Notes: generated by a model from the sequence alone, not told the origin. Shown: positions 1-6,994, counted from the stretch's first letter. The stretch: 11,633 nucleotides of DNA from JASFTV01 sp050050615 (GCA_050050615.1 JASFTV010000088.1:1-11633); one strand, 5' to 3'. Program-made: numbers and translations.

Positions 1-118
1 TCAAGGCACCTTCCAAAACAACCCGGACTATGCATTATGGTATGGCTGGAGTGAGATGCAACAGACCTTGACAGAGATTAAGGAGATGGCTGAAGAGCTC
101 CGAACAAGACGCCGCTGA
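1..118 (+). CDS. C-terminal fragment of an unrecognised protein
   Basis: An open frame starting at base 2 runs into the window and stops at TGA 116-118, giving 38 residues rich in Gln, Glu and Arg and ending in a run of four basic residues (RTRRR after a helical, Glu-rich stretch). No motif is recognisable in so short a tail, so no function is proposed. That it is a real gene end is supported by the intrinsic terminator that follows about 50 bases later. It appears to be transcriptionally separated from the downstream reductase unit. Confidence 0.5.
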   Translation, partial: QGTFQNNPDYALWYGWSEMQQTLTEIKEMAEELRTRRR

Positions 119-169
119 GCCTGGAACAAACGGGCAAAGAGAGTTCGAAACCCGGTTTGAGAAAAAGGG

Positions 170-215
170 AAGGCTGAAGCACAATCGTTTATGATTGGGT
201 TCAGCCTTTTCTTTT
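170..215 (+). terminator. Rho-independent terminator
   Basis: AAGGCTGAA (170-178) pairs perfectly with TTCAGCCTT (200-208). Inside the loop, CAATC (182-186) pairs with GATTG (193-197), making a long, slightly interrupted stem. A T-rich tract (TTTTCTTTT, 207-215) follows directly. It ends the transcript of the gene fragment at the window start and insulates it from the promoter at 253. Confidence 0.85.
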
Positions 216-252
216 CGTCCAATTCCTGGAGGCAGGGGACCCGCAAAAAAGC

Positions 253-281
253 TTGACAAAGAAAAAAGCTGCGAATAGGAT
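253..281 (+). promoter_or_regulatory. Sigma-70-type promoter of unit A
   Basis: A perfect -35 box TTGACA (253-258), a 17-base spacer and TAGGAT (276-281) as -10. The -10 overlaps the palindromic operator at 279-292, the classic arrangement for repression. Transcription from about 288-290 would leave a leader of roughly 105-110 bases before the first reductase gene. The box AAAAAAGCT occurs twice here (245-253 and 262-270), which may only reflect local A-richness. Confidence 0.6.
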
Positions 282-292
282 TGTTAACAATC
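279..292. promoter_or_regulatory. Palindromic operator, copy 1 (GATTGTTAACAATC)
   Basis: A perfect 14-bp palindrome with core ATTGT-TA-ACAAT, overlapping the -10 region. The 13-mer GATTGTTAACAAT plus a TAG three bases on recurs at 7940-7956 behind another TTGACA box. Half-sites of the TTGT..ACAA type are typical of GntR/FCD regulators, and one is encoded at 6995-7693. Binding by that regulator is inferred, not shown. Confidence 0.65.
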
Positions 293-398
293 TAGATATC
301 GAATATGTGGACAAAAATAGTATCTCATTGATATCTCAAGTGTTTTCTGGTTCGTACTGCCCTTCTTGTAAACCTCGGCTCACCAGGAAAGGATTGAG

Positions 399-2330
399 AT
401 GGTTCTCTTTGAGCCTGTTCGTCTGGGACCGGTTGAACTGAAAAACCGACTTGTAATGACCGCCATGTCCACCCGATTGGCAGGGCCTAAAGGACAGGTC
501 ACTGAGCGCCTGATCAAATACTACGTCAGTCGCGCCGAAGGTGGCGTTGGTCTTATCACTGTTGAAGAAGCATCCATTCACCCGCAACTCCCTCATATTG
601 AACATGCGTTAGGTGTCTATGAAGATGATCTCATCCAAGATCTCAGAAGGCTTTCACAACGCATCCATGAAGGGGGAGCATCGGTCTCTCTCCAAATCGG
701 GCTCTACTTTCGCCAGCATGTCACTGGATATGCCCGCTACGTAGCCTCCGTAAAGGCTCCTGGTGCGGGACCTGAATCCAGGGAATTGACCCCTGATGAA
801 ATCCATTTCCTGACAGGACTTTTTGCACAAGCGGCCCGTCGTGCTAGAGAAGCAGGATTTGATGCGGTCGAAGTTCATGCTTGTCACGGATGTATTGTGT
901 CAGAGTTCCTCTCTCCTTACTGGAACCGCAGGACCGATGCGTATGGCCGAGATAGGTCCGGGCGGTTTCGTTTTCCCTTGGAGATTTTGACGGCCATCAG
1001 AGAGAAAGTGGGGTCGGATTTTCCCGTGATTTTCAGGGTGTCAGGGAGCGAGTTCCACGACAGGGGATTTACGCCTCAAGACGGGATTGCATTTTCTGAA
1101 GCCCTGGAAGAGGGAGGGGTCACGGCCATCAATGTTTCCGGTGGCCTGGGACACATCAATCACATCGCCATTCCCCCAAGCCATGTCCCAAGAGGGGTTT
1201 TGCTTCCTTTAGCCAGGGGGATAAAGGAAGCCGTCTCAGTTCCCGTGATCGTCGGCAATTCCTTGACCCCTGAGCTTGCCATCCAGGCCGTGGAATCGCG
1301 GCAAACAGATTTGGTTGGCCTCGGCCGGCCGCTAATTGCCGATCCGGAGTGGCCGCTGAAAGTCCAGCAGGGCCGGCTTGAAGAGATCCGGTCTTGTATC
1401 AGGTGTAACCAAGGATGCTTGGGAGGACTTCGCGACCAGAAAATAGGGCGGGTCACCTGCATCTATAATCCTCAGGCTGGTTATGAGCTTGAGCGCCCGA
1501 TAATCCCGAGCAAAAACAGGCGTAGGGTCGTGGTGGTGGGTGGAGGCCCCGCCGGGTGTGAGGTCGCCCGAGTGGCAAGGTTGAGAGGGCATGAGGTCAT
1601 TCTTTTCGAAGAAAAGAACAGGCTGGGTGGCCAGTTCAATCTGGCTGCCGCAGCGGTTCATAGGCGCGATTTTCTTAAGCTTCCAGAATTCTATGCCAAC
1701 CTGCTCTCTCGTATCGGCGTTGACGCTCGTTTAGGAATAAGGGCTACCTCCGAGCTTTTGGAGTCCTTCAAGGCTGAGGTTTATGTTTTGGCCACGGGCT
1801 CTGTTCCCATCAGGCCTGGAATCCCCGGAGTTGAGTTGGATCATGTAACGGATGCGCATGGCATTCTTGACGGCACTATCACTCTCTCAGACCGAGATCC
1901 TGTCGTCGTGATCGGTGGCGGGGCAACGGGTCTAGAGACTGCGGACTTCATGTCCGAAAAGGGTATGCAGGTGATTGTGGTTGAAATGCTTGACTCACCG
2001 GGTCGGGATATGACTCTTGGCATCGGCGTTCGAGAGAATCTTCTTGACCGATTAGCGGGCAGAAAAGTTCGAATTCTGACGGGTCACCGGGCTTTGGCTA
2101 TTCATCGGGACGCGGTGGTTGTCTCGGACCGGCCTTTGGTTGGAGGCGGAAACGAGTTCAAGATCCCCGCCCGGCGGGTGGTTTTGGCCGTGGGTACGAA
2201 ACCTGATTTAGGTATCGGGCCTTCAGATGGGGCAAACCAGGGTGTTTGGTATCGTGTGGGAGACTGTGAGAGTGTGGGCAATGCCATGGACGCCATTCAT
2301 GCTGCCTTTGAATTGGCGAGGCAGATCTAG
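399..2330 (+). CDS. FadH/old yellow enzyme-type NADH:flavin oxidoreductase (Fe-S/FMN/FAD), paralogue 1
   Basis: A 643-residue cytoplasmic enzyme with the architecture of 2,4-dienoyl-CoA reductase (FadH), enoate reductases, BaiCD/BaiH and trimethylamine dehydrogenase. Residues about 1-325 form an FMN-binding TIM barrel (NRLVMTAM near 16-23, GLGRPLIADP at 307-316). Cys333, 336, 340 and 354 form a C-x2-C-x3-C-x13-C 4Fe-4S cluster. VVVVGGGPAG (377-386) binds FAD and VVVIGGGATG binds the nucleotide. The second fold's strand 2 ends in Glu (VVEM), which favours NADH over NADPH. In the active-site motif H160-A-C-H163-G-C165, Cys replaces the Tyr that corresponds to FadH Tyr166 and OYE1 Tyr196. The ATG at 399 has AGGAAAGGA (385-393) six or so bases upstream, and the N-terminus fits the family. 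First gene of unit A; substrate unknown. Confidence 0.9.
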   Translation: MVLFEPVRLGPVELKNRLVMTAMSTRLAGPKGQVTERLIKYYVSRAEGGVGLITVEEASIHPQLPHIEHALGVYEDDLIQDLRRLSQRIHEGGASVSLQIGLYFRQHVTGYARYVASVKAPGAGPESRELTPDEIHFLTGLFAQAARRAREAGFDAVEVHACHGCIVSEFLSPYWNRRTDAYGRDRSGRFRFPLEILTAIREKVGSDFPVIFRVSGSEFHDRGFTPQDGIAFSEALEEGGVTAINVSGGLGHINHIAIPPSHVPRGVLLPLARGIKEAVSVPVIVGNSLTPELAIQAVESRQTDLVGLGRPLIADPEWPLKVQQGRLEEIRSCIRCNQGCLGGLRDQKIGRVTCIYNPQAGYELERPIIPSKNRRRVVVVGGGPAGCEVARVARLRGHEVILFEEKNRLGGQFNLAAAAVHRRDFLKLPEFYANLLSRIGVDARLGIRATSELLESFKAEVYVLATGSVPIRPGIPGVELDHVTDAHGILDGTITLSDRDPVVVIGGGATGLETADFMSEKGMQVIVVEMLDSPGRDMTLGIGVRENLLDRLAGRKVRILTGHRALAIHRDAVVVSDRPLVGGGNEFKIPARRVVLAVGTKPDLGIGPSDGANQGVWYRVGDCESVGNAMDAIHAAFELARQI

Positions 2331-2464
2331 ACTCGGCGGGCTCGGCATTTGTGCCAGCAGAACCACAGGAGTTCACATGAGGTCAGGGCGAGTGCTTAGC
2401 ACGTCATTTGAGGTTTTCTAAAATGAATTTTCTATTTTTTCAGCAAGGAAAAGGAGGTATCGAA

Positions 2465-3469
2465 ATGAGGAAGCAGGTGAAGTCATGTGTTATTGGTATC
2501 TTGTGTGTTGCTTTGGTCCTTATCGCTTTTTCGGCAGGTGCGGCTGAAAAGAAGATCAGGGTAGCCACCGTTGCCCTTCCAGAAACCACGATCCATCAGG
2601 GCCTCGTCAAATGGGAAGCCCTGATGAAGGAAAGAGCTGCCGGCAAACTGGTCGTTAACATCCTTGGTCGAGGTGTTATGGGTGGCGATCGCGAAATGAT
2701 TGAGGGCTGTAGATTAGGGACGCTTGATTCAGCGATCGTGAGCGGATCGGTCATAGCCAATCTTGTGCCACAATTCTTTTTTGTGCCGCTGCCCTACCTT
2801 TTCAACAATCACGATGAGGCCAACAAGTTCCTGGACGGCCCCATTGGGGAAAAGCTCTTCAAGATCCTGGAGGAGAAAAACATCGTCGGTCTGGGCTGGG
2901 CGACCTGGTCCTTCCGGGGTATCTGGAACAACGTGCGTCCCATCAACGGGCCTGATGACCTTAAGGGTCTAAAGATCCGTACCGTGGAGACTCCCTTGGA
3001 TATGTCGACCATGAATTCCATGGGCGGCGTGGCCACTCCCATGGCTTGGCAAGAGTGCCTGTTGGGTTTGCGCCAGGGCACCGTAGACGGTATTTCCACC
3101 ACATACGGCCTGGGTTACACTCTGAAACTTTACGAGATTGCCAAATATGCCACCCGGAGCAAGCACTATTACGAAACCGCGCCTCTGATCATGAGCAAGA
3201 AGTTCTTCGACAAGTTTTCTCCCGAAGAGCAAAGACTCATCAAGGAGACTGCTTCAGAGGCTATGCGTTGGGCGCGGTTGCAGCAGGAAGATTTGGACGA
3301 AAAGTCGAAACCTTTGCTTGAAGCGAACGGTGTCAAAGTGAATTCACTCCCTCCGGAGGCTTTTGACAAATTCAGGGGACTGACAAGGCCAATTCACGGC
3401 CAGTTCCGGGACAAGATTGGTGCGGACTTCTACAACGAGGGGATGGCCTTTATTGAATCCCTGAGATAG
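2465..3469 (+). CDS. TRAP transporter substrate-binding protein (DctP family), system 1
   Basis: A 334-residue periplasmic binding protein that captures an organic acid and delivers it to the DctQM membrane pair. Start ATG 2465 is chosen over an upstream in-frame start at 2408 because AAGGAGGT (2451-2458) sits seven bases before it and a proper Sec signal peptide then begins at residue 1: basic n-region, hydrophobic core 8-22, cleavage near AGAA (24-27). The carboxylate-binding motif GLKIR ends at Arg172, and the family block W195-QECLLGLRQGTVDG is present. The usual QENP after that block is replaced by ISTTYG (210-215), so the pocket differs from standard DctP and from the second binding protein at 10834. 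It follows the reductase by 134 bases with no convincing terminator. The ligand is probably a monocarboxylate, not identifiable further. Confidence 0.92.
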   Translation: MRKQVKSCVIGILCVALVLIAFSAGAAEKKIRVATVALPETTIHQGLVKWEALMKERAAGKLVVNILGRGVMGGDREMIEGCRLGTLDSAIVSGSVIANLVPQFFFVPLPYLFNNHDEANKFLDGPIGEKLFKILEEKNIVGLGWATWSFRGIWNNVRPINGPDDLKGLKIRTVETPLDMSTMNSMGGVATPMAWQECLLGLRQGTVDGISTTYGLGYTLKLYEIAKYATRSKHYYETAPLIMSKKFFDKFSPEEQRLIKETASEAMRWARLQQEDLDEKSKPLLEANGVKVNSLPPEAFDKFRGLTRPIHGQFRDKIGADFYNEGMAFIESLR

Positions 3470-3493
3470 TAATAGCAAGCGAGGATAACCCCA

Positions 3494-3517
3494 GGGACGG
3501 GGCTGAGGCCCCGTCCC
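3494..3517 (+). other. Intercistronic 10-bp GC hairpin between dctP and dctQ
   Basis: GGGACGGGGC (3494-3503) pairs perfectly with GCCCCGTCCC (3508-3517) around a TGAG loop. No T-tract follows, so it does not look like an intrinsic terminator. It lies 24 bases after the binding-protein stop and 17 bases before the DctQ start. Such structures typically protect the upstream message from 3' exonucleases and give more binding protein than membrane subunit. That role here is inference. Confidence 0.7.
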
Positions 3518-3534
3518 CATCTTTGAGGCGCCGT

Positions 3535-4044
3535 ATGAAAATCGTTAAAGTTTTGGACACCTTTGAAAATCTTCTCAAGTTCATCTGCACCCTCTTCATG
3601 AGTGCGATCGTAGCGATACTTTCTTACGCTGTCGTCATGCGCTACGTCTTTCATATGCCCCCGGGTTGGTCTATGGAACTGAGCCGATACATATTCCTCT
3701 GGATGGTCATGCTCTGCGCGGTTCTGGTCACCCGTGAGCGGACCCACATCCAGATGTCTTATCTTGTGGGTCTTTTGCCCGGCAAGGTAAGGTTTGTCTG
3801 GCTGACCGTTGTGCGGCTCCTGATGATTGGCTTTTGCTGGGTCATGATTCAATATGGACTAAAGATCCTCCCCATTGTGGCTGAGGCGAAGTCGCCCACG
3901 CTCGAAATCTCGATGGGTTACATGTACCTGTCTATCCCGGTGGGCGGTCTGTTAATAGGCCTTTATCTCACCGAGATCATTGTCAGGTCCTTTTACAATA
4001 AAGAATGGGTCAACCATAGCGAGGTCGAAATCAAAACATGTTGA
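3535..4044 (+). CDS. TRAP transporter small membrane subunit (DctQ family)
   Basis: A 169-residue inner-membrane protein with four predicted transmembrane segments (about residues 14-34, 48-66, 84-108 and 127-150), the normal DctQ length and topology. The family block RYVF..PPGWSMELSRYIFLW near 36-56 is well preserved. It pairs with the large permease DctM. Start ATG 3535 is preferred to TTG 3523 because GAGG (3525-3528) is placed six bases before the ATG and would itself lie inside the longer reading. The stop TGA (4042-4044) overlaps the DctM start, indicating translational coupling. Confidence 0.9.
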   Translation: MKIVKVLDTFENLLKFICTLFMSAIVAILSYAVVMRYVFHMPPGWSMELSRYIFLWMVMLCAVLVTRERTHIQMSYLVGLLPGKVRFVWLTVVRLLMIGFCWVMIQYGLKILPIVAEAKSPTLEISMGYMYLSIPVGGLLIGLYLTEIIVRSFYNKEWVNHSEVEIKTC

Positions 4045-5315
4045 TGCTAATTGTAGCCCTGACCTTTTTTGTGCTTGTGCTCTTTGGCATGCCTCTATAC
4101 TTCGCCTTCGGCTTTTCAGCCAGCATCGCCTGCATCGCCGGCGGCCTCCCCCTTGAGATCATAGCTCAGCGACTCATGATCGGCATGGATTCGTTTGCCC
4201 TCCTGGCCATACCCGGCTTCATTCTGGTGGGGCAAATCATGTGCCAGGGCGGGATATCAAAACGGGCGGTGGATTTTTCCAATGCCCTCATCGGCCATTT
4301 GACAGGCGGCTTGTCCATGGTTGCGGTCCTGACCGGAATGGTCATGGGTGGCATCTCAGGCTCAGCCGTGGCGGACACGGCGGCTGTGGCCTCGGTCTTG
4401 GTGCCGTCCATGGAGGAGGAGAAATACCCCAGGGACTTTTCTGCTGCTGTGGTAGGGACTGCTGGGCCGTTAGGCAACATCATTCCGCCCTCTATCCCGA
4501 TGATCGTCTATTCCATGACCTCAGGCCTGTCCTTGCTGAGCCTGTTTCTGGCCGGATACATCCCAGGCATGATGATCGGTTTCGGCCTGATGGTTCTCTG
4601 CTATTTCATCGCGAGGAAGAGGGCATACGGGGGAACCCACACCCAGTTCACTTGGCAAAGAGTGGTCGTCACTTTCAGGCGGTCGATTCTGGCCGTCCTC
4701 ACACCGCTCATCATTGTTGGGGGTATTCTGACGGGGATCTTTACGCCCACTGAATCGGCCATGATTGGCGTTATCTATTCGCTGATTGTTGCTATCCACA
4801 TATACAGAGAGATGTCATGGCGGGATATGCCTGAGGTTCTTCTGGATTCGGCCAAAAACACGGCCAAGTTGGTCATCATTATTGCCGGTGCGTCGGTCTT
4901 TTCCTACATCTCGATCAACGAAGGATTGCCCCAGATGTTCACGGATTTCATGTTCGGTATTTCGGAAAACAAGTGGGTCATCCTTTTGTTGCTGAATATT
5001 ATCCTTCTGGCCGTGGGTCTTATAATTGACATCCTCGTGGCCACAGTGATCATTGTGCCCGTATTGATGCCTCTCTGTGAGGCCATGGGTTTCGATCCCC
5101 TGCATATAGCCATGATCTTTATCATGAATATGTCCATTGGGCTTCTAACACCGCCAGTGGGTTATTGCCTTTTCGTTTCATCAGCCATTGCTGATGTGCC
5201 GGTAGAGAGGGTGGCCCTGCGGACTGTACCTATCGTGCTGGCAATGCTTGGGATTTTGTTTTTGATCAACGTTTTTCCACAGTTGACCTTGTTCATCCCC
5301 AGCCTCATCAGGTAA
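4038..5315 (+). CDS. TRAP transporter large permease (DctM family)
   Basis: A 425-residue inner-membrane permease, the usual DctM length, hydrophobic throughout with about twelve membrane segments. It carries the transport-path signature of the family: GGISGSAVADTAAVASVLVP (about residues 96-115) followed by GTAGPLGNIIPPSIPMIVYS (about 140-159), with a second half-repeat around NMSIGLLTPPVGYCLF. It moves the solute, coupled to a sodium or proton gradient, when docked by the binding protein. Its start overlaps DctQ by seven bases; ATG 4044, two codons on, is equally possible (TGATG overlap). The three TRAP genes are in standard P-Q-M order and complete. Confidence 0.94.
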   Translation: MLMLIVALTFFVLVLFGMPLYFAFGFSASIACIAGGLPLEIIAQRLMIGMDSFALLAIPGFILVGQIMCQGGISKRAVDFSNALIGHLTGGLSMVAVLTGMVMGGISGSAVADTAAVASVLVPSMEEEKYPRDFSAAVVGTAGPLGNIIPPSIPMIVYSMTSGLSLLSLFLAGYIPGMMIGFGLMVLCYFIARKRAYGGTHTQFTWQRVVVTFRRSILAVLTPLIIVGGILTGIFTPTESAMIGVIYSLIVAIHIYREMSWRDMPEVLLDSAKNTAKLVIIIAGASVFSYISINEGLPQMFTDFMFGISENKWVILLLLNIILLAVGLIIDILVATVIIVPVLMPLCEAMGFDPLHIAMIFIMNMSIGLLTPPVGYCLFVSSAIADVPVERVALRTVPIVLAMLGILFLINVFPQLTLFIPSLIR

Positions 5316-5398
5316 CTCGAGAATCAGTGGGAGCCGCTTAAATACCGTTACACCTTCTAATGGGGAAAAATGAGGATTTGCAAGAAAGGAGAAAAAGG

Positions 5399-5758
5399 AT
5401 GCATTACGTGAGTGAACGAAACATAGAGGGCATCCAGTTGCCGGGGAGGCTCTGGAAGAAACTCATAGAGCCTGAGTCAAGTGGCTGCCGAAATATGATA
5501 TTCGGCGTGGTCACTTTTCCACCGGGAAGCGATCCGGGAACTCACAGACACGAACGTGAAGAGGAGATCATCTATGTGATCTCTGGAAAGGGTGAAACGC
5601 AGGTCGGTGACGAAGTCTATCCACTGGAAGCCGGCGTAACGGTCTTTACCGAACCGGGTGTTGAACACGGGGTTAAAACCCTGGGAGATGAACCTTTGGT
5701 GCTGATTAGTGTCTTCAGCCCCCCTGTGAAACCCGGGTCTTACGACAAAAAGAAGTAG
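5399..5758 (+). CDS. Single-domain cupin metalloprotein
   Basis: A small cytoplasmic beta-barrel protein of 119 residues. Cupin motif 1 reads PGTHRHEREEEIIYVISG (about 46-63) with ligands His49, His51 and Glu55 or Glu56. Motif 2 reads GVTVFTEPGVEHGV (79-92) with His90, so a complete 3-His/1-Glu metal site is present. The ATG at 5399 is chosen because AAGGAG (5386-5391) lies seven bases upstream; an earlier in-frame ATG at 5360 has no ribosome site and adds a charged, non-conserved tail. Small cupins of this type act as isomerases, lyases, dioxygenases, or as sensors or chaperones of a small molecule; nothing here selects one. It lies 83 bases after dctM and 42 bases before the next gene, so probably the same transcript. 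Confidence 0.85.
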   Translation: MHYVSERNIEGIQLPGRLWKKLIEPESSGCRNMIFGVVTFPPGSDPGTHRHEREEEIIYVISGKGETQVGDEVYPLEAGVTVFTEPGVEHGVKTLGDEPLVLISVFSPPVKPGSYDKKK

Positions 5759-5800
5759 AATGGTGTATAAGTTCGTTATTCAGATGAAGGAGGTAATGAA

Positions 5801-6670
5801 ATGGAGCGAAAAGTGTTGCTTGATGAGGTTAAGGAATATTTCGCCGAGTCCGATCACTGGCGCCGGCTGTGTGCAGCGTTGTATGGCGATCCTGATCCAG
5901 AGGGGTCTCACGTTCATGCCTATGTAGAGACTTCCGTGCATCCTGCTTCACTGGAAGCCATTATGGCAGGATACTTTGAGCGTTTGGGCTGGCCGTCCAG
6001 TAGAAAGATCGACCATATGGCGCCGAAAGCTGGAATGGGGAGTTTGCACGGCGTTGAACCAGAGGGGAAACCCCACTTTGACTTTCAGTGGTTCTTTAAT
6101 AAGGACATAGGCCTGAGAGCCTGTGATGGTGGAGAATCAGGGTGCAACCTGCTTGTCTGGAACCGGTGGTATATCAATCAATTTTATGCACAATTTCCTT
6201 TCAGGAACGTTGGGGCTGAAGAGGAAAAGGCCCTGGAAGAGTACTTCAAGTCCGAGCACTTCCTTGAGGGGTTGAAATTTCCGGTCATGCCGACCACAAA
6301 CCACATGCACATCAATGTGCATTCCAGTGTCCACCCGGATTATATTCAGAAATATGCTGAGGCGGCCTTAAAACGGGAAGGCATCAAGATATTTTACGTT
6401 TGTCCGAATGTGTATTTGGTGGGAGGCAAGTATCGAGGCAAACTGGTCTTCATGGGCCGGGAACCCGAGGTGGTCTTTGACATCGGCTGGAAGTTTACTC
6501 CCGACGTCGTCATTGAACCAGCTTGGGAGACGTGGATTTTTGAAGCGAACCCCGGCTATGACGTCTGGAGCTCTGATATGCTCGCTGAGGTTATGAACGA
6601 AGATTACGTAGAACTGGCCGACTCGGAGATCGAAGAGGTGCTCAAGGCTTGCGCCTTGCCCAAGAAATAG
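5801..6670 (+). CDS. Conserved-looking protein of unknown function with internally duplicated HxH...FDxxWxF domain
   Basis: A 289-residue soluble protein without signal peptide or membrane segment; I do not recognise its family. It contains two related halves. HVHAYVETSVHP (37-48) matches HMHINVHSSVHP (168-179) at 7 of 12 positions, and FDFQWFF (93-99) matches FDIGWKF (226-232). The spacing inside each half is nearly equal (56 and 58). Each HxH strand is followed by a predicted helix (about 49-64 and 180-194). The strand-helix-strands order and total length recall vicinal-oxygen-chelate proteins such as type I extradiol dioxygenases, but the sequence is not close enough to claim that. The conserved His residues suggest a metal site. 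AAGGAGG (5787-5793) sets the ATG at 5801. Last certain gene of unit A, probably a catabolic enzyme for the TRAP-imported compound (inference). Confidence 0.85.
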   Translation: MERKVLLDEVKEYFAESDHWRRLCAALYGDPDPEGSHVHAYVETSVHPASLEAIMAGYFERLGWPSSRKIDHMAPKAGMGSLHGVEPEGKPHFDFQWFFNKDIGLRACDGGESGCNLLVWNRWYINQFYAQFPFRNVGAEEEKALEEYFKSEHFLEGLKFPVMPTTNHMHINVHSSVHPDYIQKYAEAALKREGIKIFYVCPNVYLVGGKYRGKLVFMGREPEVVFDIGWKFTPDVVIEPAWETWIFEANPGYDVWSSDMLAEVMNEDYVELADSEIEEVLKACALPKK

Positions 6671-6688
6671 CGCGGTAATTGCGCTTTT
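6669..6688 (+). terminator. Weak possible terminator after unit A
   Basis: AGCGC (6669-6673) can pair with GCGCT (6681-6685) around a seven-base loop and is followed by TTTT (6685-6688). The stem is short, so termination would be partial at best. Its position right at the stop codon of the duplicated protein is suitable. Confidence 0.3.
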
Positions 6689-6693
6689 GAATC

Positions 6694-6912
6694 ATGGCTA
6701 GAGTTCCCAAGAATCAGTGCAAGATTCGTTGGAGCTGGGGAACCCCGCCTACCTCTAAGGAAGAGAAAAGAGATTTAAGGCTTTTAAGTAGGCGATATAA
6801 TATTATAGGACCTTCTGGCGTTAGACGGTTTTATGTGAAGGGACGGAAGCGTTTTGCCCGAGAGGGGTCATTATTGACCGTGATCCCAAAAGATGTTATT
6901 TTACAACATTGA
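6694..6912 (+). CDS. Doubtful small basic ORF (72 residues)
   Basis: An open frame from ATG 6694 to TGA 6910-6912 encodes a strongly basic 72-residue product with no motif I recognise. No Shine-Dalgarno sequence precedes the ATG. Codon use is unlike the neighbours: many AGA, AGG, TTA and ATA codons and AT-rich third positions, with an internal TATAAT. It could be a small gene acquired separately, a remnant, or chance reading through a non-coding stretch. The 324 bases between the duplicated protein (ends 6670) and the regulator (starts 6995) hold nothing else convincing. Confidence 0.25.
   Translation: MARVPKNQCKIRWSWGTPPTSKEEKRDLRLLSRRYNIIGPSGVRRFYVKGRKRFAREGSLLTVIPKDVILQH
6774..6801 (+). 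promoter_or_regulatory. Possible promoter for the GntR regulator
   Basis: A perfect TATAAT (6796-6801) lies 16 bases after TTTAAG (6774-6779), a poor -35 with three of six matches. Transcription would start near 6808 and give a leader of about 185 bases before the regulator. There is no copy of the ATTGTTAACAAT operator here, so simple autoregulation through that site is not supported. Confidence 0.25.
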
Positions 6913-6994
6913 GTGCTTGGGAAGAGGACACATTGCGCCTCAAGTGGCTGAAAGCTTTTATGAGTGCACGGAATAATCTCAGTAGGTAACCATT

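Noticed and set aside
245..270. Direct repeat AAAAAAGCT (245-253, 262-270) as a binding-site pair
   Set aside because: Simple A-rich sequence around the -35 box, with no counterpart at the unit B promoter.
2344..2402. Small hairpins GGCA..TGCC (2344-2355) and GTGC-TTA-GCAC (2392-2402) as a terminator between the reductase and dctP
   Set aside because: Four-base stems without a T-tract directly after; read-through into dctP is more likely.
2408..2464. Longer start for the first TRAP binding protein
   Set aside because: It would place 19 residues before the signal peptide, and the strong ribosome site AAGGAGGT serves ATG 2465.
3430..3852. 140-residue minus-strand ORF over dctQ
   Set aside because: Antisense shadow of dctQ and the hairpin region, with a His/Asp/Glu-rich product typical of reverse reading of membrane-protein codons; no ribosome site.
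4241..4753. 170-residue plus-strand ORF inside dctM
   Set aside because: Out-of-frame shadow of dctM, whose own frame has clear family motifs throughout; the alternative product is low-complexity Gly/His/Arg.
5360..5398. Upstream ATG 5360 as the cupin start
   Set aside because: No ribosome site before it, while AAGGAG is correctly spaced for ATG 5399, and the added residues are charged and unrelated to the cupin fold.
6913..6994. A third copy of the ATTGTTAACAAT operator in front of the GntR gene, for autoregulation
   Set aside because: No GTTAAC-centred palindrome is present; only GGTAAC near 6985 without a matching half-site.
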